64,000 nt of DNA, taken from contig CALDSR010000050.1 in the NCBI GenBank assembly GCA_937924505.1, forward strand, positions 1-64,000. The letters are read 5' to 3'. Below the pieces are notes generated by a model. The model did not search any database. It saw nothing but the letters and a program-made list of their open reading frames with translations, and was not told the origin of the DNA. Source of the stretch: an uncultured Granulosicoccus sp. GTDB taxonomy: Bacteria; Pseudomonadota; Gammaproteobacteria; Granulosicoccales; Granulosicoccaceae. Positions 42,122-52,128 of the stretch are shown one piece after another. Position 1 is the first letter of the stretch. Every line of letters starts with the position of its first letter. A program made the translations under genes and the position numbers.

Positions 42122-42519
42122 ACAACAAACACCACGGGATAACACTACTGTGCTGCTTATTTCTGGTCATACCGGCCATCAACAAAGCAACTGCTAACAG
42201 TGCGCCTAATGTTCAAAAGCGACAATTACAGGTATTCGCAACCGATGTTCGATCACCATATGCGTATGAAATTGTAAATCAGTTGACACTCATGCTTGTT
42301 AATGAAGGGCTAACTGTCAGACAGAATTTCAAGGTTGCAGAACGGACGAACCGCGGAGCACAACTGTCCTTGGAACTGAGTTCCGACGAAAATATTATTG
42401 GCGCAGTACCACTAAATGATAAACGCCAACTCACCAGAGAAGATCCGGTGGAGATTGCAAAAAAGCTCCTGAGCGCAGTGAAGCAAAGTGGTTTTTTAAT
42501 CTCCGCATCGCCCCTCTAG
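42118..42519 (+). CDS. Secreted protein of unknown function; possible very diverged CsgE
   Basis: A 133-aa protein with signal peptide (hydrophobic 9-22) and a small alpha-beta mature domain. It sits between the curlins and csgF, where an assembly factor is expected, and is translationally coupled to the small curlin (ATGA). It lacks the obvious CsgE sequence, but the run N-F-K-V-A-E-R followed by strand LSLEL and then AVPLNDKR resembles the layout of CsgE (NLTINERPSAR, ITITV, FPLKRD). This is a by-eye similarity only. It may be a diverged CsgE, a CsgC-like amyloid inhibitor or a new component. Confidence 0.55.
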   Translation: MNNKHHGITLLCCLFLVIPAINKATANSAPNVQKRQLQVFATDVRSPYAYEIVNQLTLMLVNEGLTVRQNFKVAERTNRGAQLSLELSSDENIIGAVPLNDKRQLTREDPVEIAKKLLSAVKQSGFLISASPL

Positions 42520-42561
42520 CACTAACACTAACAATGGAACCGAATTTAATCAGGAATCATC

Positions 42562-42981
42562 ATGAACAAAATAAAAACAATACTTGTCGTCGCAGCATTC
42601 TCCATAAGTCACTACGCTGCAGCTTCTGAACTTGTTTTTCGACCAACAAACCCTTCTTTTGGTGGAAATCCGAATAACAGTACGCATTTATTTTCACTAG
42701 CCAATACTCAAAACCAGTTTTTACCTGAGCGAGAAGAGTTAACACCACTTGAGGAATTTAACGAGCGTTTACAACGTGCATTGCTGGGGCGAATTTCAAA
42801 CGCTGTATCTCAGGACATTGTCGATGGGGATGGAAATATTGTCCCAGGTGTTTTTGAAACTCTCGATTACACAATCAACATTACTGATTTGGGTGGCGGT
42901 GTAATGCGCATAGATACAACAGACAAAGCCACAGGCAGCGTGACGACCATCGAAGTCAGAAACGATATCGATCCATTATAA
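42562..42981 (+). CDS. csgF: Curli assembly protein CsgF
   Basis: A 139-aa secreted protein. After the signal (1-21) the mature N-terminus SELVFRPTNPSFGGNPNN matches the E. coli CsgF region TFQFRNPNFGGNPNN, the part that inserts into the CsgG pore and forms a second constriction. The middle (LEEFNERLQRALLGRISNAV) matches the CsgF helix, and the C-terminal strands (VMRIDTTDKATGSVTTIEV) match its beta domain. In curli biogenesis CsgF couples the pore to fibre nucleation at the cell surface. It lies 42 nt after the unknown gene and 52 nt before csgG. Confidence 0.92.
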   Translation: MNKIKTILVVAAFSISHYAAASELVFRPTNPSFGGNPNNSTHLFSLANTQNQFLPEREELTPLEEFNERLQRALLGRISNAVSQDIVDGDGNIVPGVFETLDYTINITDLGGGVMRIDTTDKATGSVTTIEVRNDIDPL

Positions 42982-43033
42982 AAATAACAAGCTTTCACAC
43001 GGAAAGTCATCAGGAAGATTCGGGTAATCAATC

Positions 43034-44572
43034 ATGAATAAACTAATAGCACTATTAACAATATCAATCAGCGGATGCGCCTCATTTACCCCTCAAGGCG
43101 ATTTCCAACAACCGTTTGACCGAGCTACACCAACTGCAAGCACGGATACATTCAAAGAATTGGTAAGTTTACCTAGGCCTGTTGGCGCGATTCCCGCGGC
43201 AATCTACCAATTCCGCGATCAAACGGGACAATACAAGCCGGACCCATCCAATAATTTGTCTACCGCCGTCACCCAGGGCGCTGAATCTATATTGGTCAAG
43301 GCGTTGCTTGATTCAAGATGGTTTGTACCGTTAGAACGTTCAGGCTTGCAAAACATTTTGACTGAACGAAAAATCATCCAAACTGCAAACTTCGAACAAT
43401 CCGGAGAGCAGTCTGTATTGCCAGCGATGAGTGCAGCGCGAGTCGTTTTCGAGGGTAGCATCGTATCTTATGATTCAAATACCAGAACCGGCGGAAGTGG
43501 ATTACGCTTCCTCGGTGTCGGTGGCTCACATACGTACCGTGAGGACCGGGTAACGGTCAACTTGAGAGTTATCAACACCAACAACGGTACCATTTTACAC
43601 AGCGTAAACAGCACCAAAACAATCTTTTCACGACAGCTGAGTTCTGGCATTTTCAGCTTTGTCGACGAGGATAAAATACTAGAAGCGGAAGCGGGTTATT
43701 CATACAATGAACCCTCACATATAGCGGTGGTAGAAGCGATCGAATCTGCACTGATCAACATCATTGCAGAAGGCATAATTCGAAGTACATGGTCTCTTGC
43801 TGATATCCAGGGAATTTCCAGCGAAGCCTTTGATCGTTATATCAGTGATTCCGATAGGGACCAGTTCCTGTCACAAAAAACCGCACTGGCAGAAGCAACG
43901 GCAGAGCGACGTCGCGTTGCCGTGGCAGTACAAGAACGCATGAAGCGCGGGTTTTCCGGTGCAAACAAGTACTATGAGGACACCGCGGACGAACGACGTA
44001 AAATTCGCCAGAAAGCGGCCGCCGAGGTTGTACGCAAGCAAAAGAGCAAGAGCCGCAAAACAAACAAACTATCGCAGACGTTGGCTGCAGCGCCGAAACC
44101 GGTTCAGACTAATAAGCGGGCCCACACAGGCAACGTTTCCAATCAAACACATCCGCAAACAGACCAATTACCGATTCCCGCTGAATTAATCGAACGGCAG
44201 GCGCAACAATTGTTGAAATTGCAGGCGGACTTGCAAATCCGTGCGGCGAAACAAGCGTACAACAACGCAATGTACGCGCGAGAGTTGCTCAGACAACAGG
44301 AAACGGCTCATCAGAAACGTACAGCAGAACCAACGACAGAACCAACGGCCGCCCAGGAATCAACGGTAAGGCAAGCGGTCACGACTCCTAAAAGCGCAGC
44401 CTCTGAAAGCACAGACGTTGACAACATGGCGTCGACCAACGCTGTCGTTCGCGAATCACCGTCGGAGCCTGCACCGACGGCCAGCACTGAGTCTACACAA
44501 GACGACTCGCAACCACCGTCCCGCAAACCTTATCCGGTCAGCCCACCATGGCTTGATGTATCAATGCGCTAA
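43034..44572 (+). CDS. csgG: Curli secretion channel CsgG with a long C-terminal extension
   Basis: Nonameric outer-membrane lipoprotein channel for unfolded curlins. The lipobox ISGC gives lipidated Cys15. Residues about 38-258 align well with E. coli CsgG (TGQYKP, LLDSRWFVPLERSGLQNIL, ERKIIQ, VNLRVIN, GYSYNEP). The constriction loop reads KPDPSNNLSTAV where E. coli has KPYPASNFSTAV: the equivalents of Tyr51 and Phe56 are Asp70 and Leu75, while Asn55 is kept (Asn74). E. coli CsgG is 277 aa; here about 250 further residues follow: a charged helical part (about 275-340), a Gln/Ala-rich helical part (about 380-425) and a Thr/Ser/Pro-rich tail. In the known structure the C-terminus faces the periplasm. 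Confidence 0.93.
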   Translation: MNKLIALLTISISGCASFTPQGDFQQPFDRATPTASTDTFKELVSLPRPVGAIPAAIYQFRDQTGQYKPDPSNNLSTAVTQGAESILVKALLDSRWFVPLERSGLQNILTERKIIQTANFEQSGEQSVLPAMSAARVVFEGSIVSYDSNTRTGGSGLRFLGVGGSHTYREDRVTVNLRVINTNNGTILHSVNSTKTIFSRQLSSGIFSFVDEDKILEAEAGYSYNEPSHIAVVEAIESALINIIAEGIIRSTWSLADIQGISSEAFDRYISDSDRDQFLSQKTALAEATAERRRVAVAVQERMKRGFSGANKYYEDTADERRKIRQKAAAEVVRKQKSKSRKTNKLSQTLAAAPKPVQTNKRAHTGNVSNQTHPQTDQLPIPAELIERQAQQLLKLQADLQIRAAKQAYNNAMYARELLRQQETAHQKRTAEPTTEPTAAQESTVRQAVTTPKSAASESTDVDNMASTNAVVRESPSEPAPTASTESTQDDSQPPSRKPYPVSPPWLDVSMR

Positions 44573-44617
44573 GTAATGGATTAATGACAATATAACCATC
44601 ACCCATCGCATCGGATA

Positions 44618-47141
<2,524 letters not shown>

Positions 47142-47160
47142 GGTGATGTTTTATGGGTTG

Positions 47161-47346
47161 CTAGCGGACGAAGCCAAGAATGACAACACCGACAATCATA
47201 CTGGACAAGCCGAAGAGACGCAGCTGCGTCTCGTCAACTTCCAGCATACGCCGGATCATGGTCTTGTAACCACCGGGGCTGAGGAACGGCAAAACGCCCT
47301 CAAACACCAGCAGCAGACACAGCCCTGTCAGGATATCTTGCAGCAA
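47161..47346 (-). CDS. yjeT: DUF2065 small membrane protein YjeT
   Basis: A 61-aa inner-membrane protein with two hydrophobic helices (about 1-20 and 42-60) joined by a charged loop RRMLEVDETQLRLFG. It matches the DUF2065/YjeT family, which is nearly always found after hflC. The start abuts the hflC stop with no gap. Function unknown. Confidence 0.88.
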   Translation of the reverse strand: MLQDILTGLCLLLVFEGVLPFLSPGGYKTMIRRMLEVDETQLRLFGLSSMIVGVVILGFVR

Positions 47347-48231
47347 TTATTTCGCAGGTGCCGCGCCTATCGCGCCATTGAAAAACCTGAAAAATTCCGA
47401 ATCCGGCTTCAACAAGAGCACATCATTGCCACCACTGAAGGCTTTACGGTAGGCGCTCAAACTGCGGTACAGATTGTAGAATTCCGGATCCTGCGTATAG
47501 GCCTCGGCGTATATCTTGGCCGATTCGGCGTCGCCGGTACCCCGGGTCTCCTCGGCCTGTGCGTAGGCATTTGCCAGAGTCTGCTCGCGAATTCGGTCAG
47601 CCTCGGCACGAATCTTCTTCGCCTGCTCTTCCCCTTCTGAACGGATTTCCCGGGCGATCTTGGCACGATCTTTTTCCATTCGCTGGAACACCGACTCACG
47701 AACATCATCCGGCAATTCAACTTTCTTGATCCGCACATCAAAGACTTCGATACCCAGCTCTCTGGCTTGACCATCGACTGCGACAAGAATCTCTTCACGC
47801 AATGTCGAGCGTGCCGAGGACACAACCTCACGAACTGTACGTTTACCAAAGGCATCCTTGACACCTTCGCGGATGAACTGCGTCAATCGACTGCTGGCTC
47901 GAGATTCTATGCCGCCCAGTCTGATATAGAAGTCTTCAGGATCAGCAACCCGCCATTTGATGAAAGAGTTAACGATAACGTTCTTCTTTTCGCTGGTGAG
48001 TACCCGCTCCGGTTTGACATCAAGCGTAAGCAAACGCTTGTCAAACTTGATCACTCGTTCGACGAAAGGCAGTTTGAAATGCAGGCCCGCTGTGAATTCA
48101 GAACCAGTGATTTCACCTAGTCGAAGCTTGATCGCTTTCTGACTTTCACTAACCGTGAAGAACATGGAGCTGATCAGCAACAAGGCCAGTGCGGCAACCA
48201 CTAATGTCAAAGGATTGTTCAGGCGGTTCAT
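47347..48231 (-). CDS. hflC: HflC, regulator of FtsH protease
   Basis: A 294-aa SPFH-domain protein anchored by one N-terminal helix (about 8-26) with the body in the periplasm. With HflK it forms a large cage around FtsH and modulates its proteolysis. KAIKLRLGEI and the long C-terminal helix (IAREIRSEGEEQAKKIRAEA) are typical. Its start overlaps the hflK stop by 4 nt (ATGA). Confidence 0.95.
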   Translation of the reverse strand: MNRLNNPLTLVVAALALLLISSMFFTVSESQKAIKLRLGEITGSEFTAGLHFKLPFVERVIKFDKRLLTLDVKPERVLTSEKKNVIVNSFIKWRVADPEDFYIRLGGIESRASSRLTQFIREGVKDAFGKRTVREVVSSARSTLREEILVAVDGQARELGIEVFDVRIKKVELPDDVRESVFQRMEKDRAKIAREIRSEGEEQAKKIRAEADRIREQTLANAYAQAEETRGTGDAESAKIYAEAYTQDPEFYNLYRSLSAYRKAFSGGNDVLLLKPDSEFFRFFNGAIGAAPAK

Positions 48232-49439
48232 CGCAATGCTCCTCTATCGCGCGAACGCCCGTTGCCACGAGAGCTGTTGATAACATCGTTGGACAACTCC
48301 TCAAATCGAGTTCGATCAAGGGGCTGTATGGATCCACCTGACGGAGAGTTGAGGCTGGAAGTCGAGTTACCTGATTTCTGCTCAATCAATTTGTCAATCG
48401 GTAGGTACATCAAACTATTGCCACTGTCATTGTCTACAAGCACCTTGCTGGTGTTACTCAGAACCTCTTCCATGGATTCAATATACAGGCGATCACGAGT
48501 CACCTCCGGGGCTTTTTCGAACTCCTCCAGCAGTGACAAGAAACGTCGCGATTCACCGGTTGCCGCCTGTACCACACGGGTCTTGTAAGCTTCTGATTCT
48601 TCCAGATAACGCTGCGCATCACCTCGCGCACGTGGCAAAATTTCCCGCATATAGGCTTCGGCTTCGTTAATAAAACGTTCTTTGTCCTCTCGAGCCTTGA
48701 TCGCATCAGAGAACGCGGCCTGAACTTCTTCAGGCGGTTGCGCCCGCTCAAGGTTGACCGAGGTAATCGCAATACCGGATTCGTACCGATCCAGAACCGA
48801 TTGCAAGTCATCCTTTGTCGCACTCCAGATCGCGTTACTACCGGTAGTCAGAACCGAGTCCAGCAGCGTCGAACCAATAACTTCACGCAGGGCAGCTTCG
48901 ACGACCGACTCAAGCGTCTCATCCGGCCCTCGTACCCTGAATAGGAAATGTTCGGCACTCTTGATGTTGTACTGGACCGCAAGGTCGATATCGACCATGT
49001 TTTCATCCTGAGTCAGGATCAGTTGATCGGTCAGCCGCGTGGTACGGATTTGCTCGACATCGACCTTTTCAACCTCCTGAACTGGCCAGGGAATGCGCCA
49101 ATGAGGTCCCGGGGTTGTTGTCTTGACGTGTTTGCCGAATTGCGTGACAACGCCAGCCTGAGCGGGCTGAATCAGGTAGATACCGGACAGTGCCCACAAA
49201 CCGACCAGCACTGCTGCAATCAGGCCGATCCCCTTTCCGGATAAACTTCCGCCTGGCAGGCTTGGACCACGGCTAGCACCACCGCCGCCATTACCACCGC
49301 CCGACTTGCCGCCGCTGAGATCCGTAAACCACTTCTTGATGTTTTTGAAGACGTCATCGAGATCCGGTGGGCCGCCGCCTGAATTCTTGCGATTGCCCCA
49401 AGGATCGTTATCGTTACCGCCTGGCTCGTTCCAAGCCAT
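48228..49439 (-). CDS. hflK: HflK, partner of HflC
   Basis: A 403-aa SPFH protein, partner of HflC. The cytoplasmic N-terminal segment is Gly/Asn/Asp/Pro-rich (MAWNEPGGNDNDPWG, then SGGKSGGGNGGGGAS), one transmembrane helix lies at about 70-90 and the SPFH domain follows (AGVVTQFGKHVKT). The ATG at 49439 gives the classic MAWNEPG start; the frame extends 6 codons further. Confidence 0.95.
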   Translation of the reverse strand: MAWNEPGGNDNDPWGNRKNSGGGPPDLDDVFKNIKKWFTDLSGGKSGGGNGGGGASRGPSLPGGSLSGKGIGLIAAVLVGLWALSGIYLIQPAQAGVVTQFGKHVKTTTPGPHWRIPWPVQEVEKVDVEQIRTTRLTDQLILTQDENMVDIDLAVQYNIKSAEHFLFRVRGPDETLESVVEAALREVIGSTLLDSVLTTGSNAIWSATKDDLQSVLDRYESGIAITSVNLERAQPPEEVQAAFSDAIKAREDKERFINEAEAYMREILPRARGDAQRYLEESEAYKTRVVQAATGESRRFLSLLEEFEKAPEVTRDRLYIESMEEVLSNTSKVLVDNDSGNSLMYLPIDKLIEQKSGNSTSSLNSPSGGSIQPLDRTRFEELSNDVINSSRGNGRSRDRGALR

Positions 49440-49494
49440 ATTATGTATATGCTCCAAAGGTTACCGGCAAGCCGCCGGCCAACACGTTATTGTA

Positions 49495-50844
49495 TTAAGC
49501 CCGAGTAGAGGCCGCAAGCGCCCCGATCACGGGAGTCAGTTCATTGATACGATGTTCACGGGCCAAACGTTCATAATCTGATTTATCCATGGCCAATCTA
49601 ATGTCCACCGAGCCATCTTCAAGCTGGTGTTCCTCAATTATCGCATTCGCAGCAAATAACTGAGCCCGAAGTTTCCCTTGTGCAGGCGTCACCCGGAGCC
49701 AGCCCTCCGTCCAACCTCCAGACACCCTGATGGCAATTGCTTCCAGAAGTCCGTCCAGGCCGTCATTTTTCAGCGCAGATACCCAAACAGAGGCCGGTTC
49801 ACCATTTTCGGCGAATTCGATTTTAGGCGAATGCCCCGAGCGATCGATCTTGTTGAATACCAGTAGCTGAGGCACGTCTGCAGCGCCAATCCCTGACAGT
49901 ACCCTATTGACGTCCGCGATGCGTTGATCTCTTTCGTCATCGCTCTCGTCTATGACGTGCAAAATAAGGTCAGATTCCAGGGTTTCGGTCAATGTGGAGC
50001 GAAATGCATCGACGAGCTCATGTGGCAGATCGCGAATGAATCCGACCGTATCAGCAAGGACTGTGGCTGTGCCACCGCGCAAATCGAGACGTCTGAGCGT
50101 CGGGTCCAGCGTCGCGAACAATTGATCGGCTGCGTAGACTTTTTCATTGGTCAGTCGGTTGAACAGTGTTGACTTGCCCGCATTGGTGTAACCGACCAAG
50201 GCGACGGTCGCAATGCCCGACTTGCCACGTTTGTTACGCCCCTGCTCGCGCTGTTGGCGAACCTTTGCCAGTCGTTTTTTCAGCACCCGCACCCGCTCGT
50301 TGAGCAAGCGTCTGTCCGTCTCGAGCTGAGTTTCACCCGGCCCCCGCAGACCGATACCGCCTTTTTGCCGCTCAAGGTGAGTCCAGCCTCGGACCAGACG
50401 CGTCGACAGATGCACCAATTGCGCAAGCTCCACCTGTAACTTGCCTTCAAAAGTGCGCGCTCGCTGCGCGAAAATATCGAGTATCAGGCTGTTGCGATCC
50501 AACACACGCACTTTGAGCTCAGCTTCGAGATTTCGTTCTTGACTCGGTGACAAGGTCTGCCCGAACAACACGACATCCGCTTCATGTTCTTTCAGCAGTA
50601 GAGCGATTTCTTCGATTTTGCCCTTGCCAATAAAATGGCGAGCGCTGGGTCGCTGCCGACTACCCACTACCGTGCGGAGCACCTCCAGACCAGCCGATGT
50701 CGCAAGTTCATGAAACTCTGCACGTTCGGCTTCTAGATCGGACGCATTATCCAAAACCTCATTAGACGTATGGCCTCGGGGTTTCTGGCGAATATCAATG
50801 TGGACGAGGAGCGCTTTGTCTCCGGTGTCAGGACGCTCGAACAA
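49495..50844 (-). CDS. hflX: Ribosome-associated GTPase HflX
   Basis: A 449-aa GTPase that splits stalled ribosomes, especially after heat stress. The N-terminal ATP-binding domain includes GKGKIEEI and LSPSQERNLE; the linker reads GLRGPGETQLETDRRL; the G domain has G1 GYTNAGKST, DTVGFI (G3) and NKID (G4). The start is TTG, 3 nt after the hfq stop, and the resulting MFERPDTGDKALLVHI matches the family start (E. coli MFDRYDAGEQAVLVHI). A TTG start so close to hfq suggests dependence on hfq translation. Confidence 0.95.
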   Translation of the reverse strand: MFERPDTGDKALLVHIDIRQKPRGHTSNEVLDNASDLEAERAEFHELATSAGLEVLRTVVGSRQRPSARHFIGKGKIEEIALLLKEHEADVVLFGQTLSPSQERNLEAELKVRVLDRNSLILDIFAQRARTFEGKLQVELAQLVHLSTRLVRGWTHLERQKGGIGLRGPGETQLETDRRLLNERVRVLKKRLAKVRQQREQGRNKRGKSGIATVALVGYTNAGKSTLFNRLTNEKVYAADQLFATLDPTLRRLDLRGGTATVLADTVGFIRDLPHELVDAFRSTLTETLESDLILHVIDESDDERDQRIADVNRVLSGIGAADVPQLLVFNKIDRSGHSPKIEFAENGEPASVWVSALKNDGLDGLLEAIAIRVSGGWTEGWLRVTPAQGKLRAQLFAANAIIEEHQLEDGSVDIRLAMDKSDYERLAREHRINELTPVIGALAASTRA

Positions 50845-50846
50845 AT

Positions 50847-51107
<261 letters not shown>

Positions 51108-51190
51108 TCATAGTTTGAACGAACAGCCTGCGAATTGTCACCGTATGGACAGCCCATGTCAATGTAATGTGGGGTTCCCCGCAAAATTAG

Positions 51191-51210
51191 GCGGGCTATT
51201 GCGGGCTATT
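51191..51210. repeat. Perfect tandem repeat GCGGGCTATT x2
   Basis: Two adjacent identical 10-mers in the space between hfq and the divergent anchored-protein gene, possibly a regulator site or a slippage product. Confidence 0.6.
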
Positions 51211-51284
51211 AAGGGGTTGTTCAGGGATCGACTTGTATTCTTTGCCTCAAGTACCCAAAAAGGTCCTGGTAAAAGGAATCTCTC

Positions 51285-52040
51285 ATGCATAAAAACGCCA
51301 TTTCATTGGCTTTACTCGGTGTCGCCGGCACCCTTGCCACCTCAGCAGATGCGCTAGAAATCCGCTTCAGCGATCTCGATAACAAACATCGAGTGATCGA
51401 ACGGATAGTGGGCAGCGATGAGGAGTTGGCCGCCAGCGCAGAGCGTGCACTGCAAGACGCCTCGTATCGCCATCGACCCGATCTCGATTTTGCCGACACG
51501 TGGGTTGCCGAAATCGGCACGCTGCTAACGCACGACCTTGACGGCGACGGCTATTTTACCGGCTTCAGCCTGAGCGTCGATGTCGACACCTATCGAACCG
51601 ATGAGGACATTTACCTCGCGCTCTATACGCGCAATCGCAGCGGCACGGTGTCCCCGCTACACGTAACTCGGGATTTTTCGATATACGGCGACGCCCTGTA
51701 TGACGAGTACGAGATCGATATCGATCTCCTCACCCGTTATCCAGCCGATGCCTACGACCTCATTATCGATGTCCACGACGCCCGAAGTGACCGGATCCTG
51801 GATACGGTCGATGACCGAATTTTCTCTAATCTGAGCCGCCTGCCACTTGAGTCCGAAGATCTGGACATAGCACCAAACCCGCCGATCAATCGGCCCGGTG
51901 TCCCAGTCAACGATGATGGGCCAGCGTCCATCGGCAGTATCCGCGTTGAAGAGCATGCAGGTAGTGGCAGTGTTTGGTGGCTTGCAGGGTTACTCATATT
52001 AGCTGCCCGCGCTCGCCGTGGCAGCCACCCGAGAGTTTAA
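51285..52040 (+). CDS. Exported protein with C-terminal GlyGly-CTERM-like anchor (choice-of-anchor H type)
   Basis: A 251-aa protein with a signal peptide (1-24, ending ADA), an acidic mature domain and a tripartite C-terminal signal: a short Gly/Ser patch (AGSGS), a hydrophobic helix (WWLAGLLILAA) and a basic end (RARRGS). This tail is like GlyGly-CTERM signals processed by rhombosortase. The domain contains THDLDGDGYFTGFSLSVDVDTY, which fits the choice-of-anchor H family as I remember it. It is divergent from hfq and followed by a promoter-like TATAAT for the prp genes. Function unknown. Confidence 0.65.
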   Translation: MHKNAISLALLGVAGTLATSADALEIRFSDLDNKHRVIERIVGSDEELAASAERALQDASYRHRPDLDFADTWVAEIGTLLTHDLDGDGYFTGFSLSVDVDTYRTDEDIYLALYTRNRSGTVSPLHVTRDFSIYGDALYDEYEIDIDLLTRYPADAYDLIIDVHDARSDRILDTVDDRIFSNLSRLPLESEDLDIAPNPPINRPGVPVNDDGPASIGSIRVEEHAGSGSVWWLAGLLILAARARRGSHPRV

Positions 52041-52072
52041 AACCCGGAGGACCCGAGTTCCTGTGGAGTCCT

Positions 52073-52105
52073 TATAATGACGAGAGTCCGGCCATCAGTG
52101 GTCGG
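52073..52105 (+). promoter_or_regulatory. Consensus -10 and 7-bp hairpin before prpE
   Basis: TATAAT at 52073-52078, 33 nt after the previous stop, with no clear -35. A CCGGCCA-TCAG-TGGTCGG hairpin (52088-52105) follows inside the leader. GGGA sits just before the prpE ATG. Confidence 0.4.
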
Positions 52106-52128
52106 GCCCGACGCATTAAGGGACACCC

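Noticed and set aside
44573..44617. Possible right attachment site (copy of the tRNA-Leu 3' end) closing an island at purA
   Set aside because: I looked for GTTCAAGTCC or TCTCGGCACCA here and found neither, so island ends cannot be claimed.
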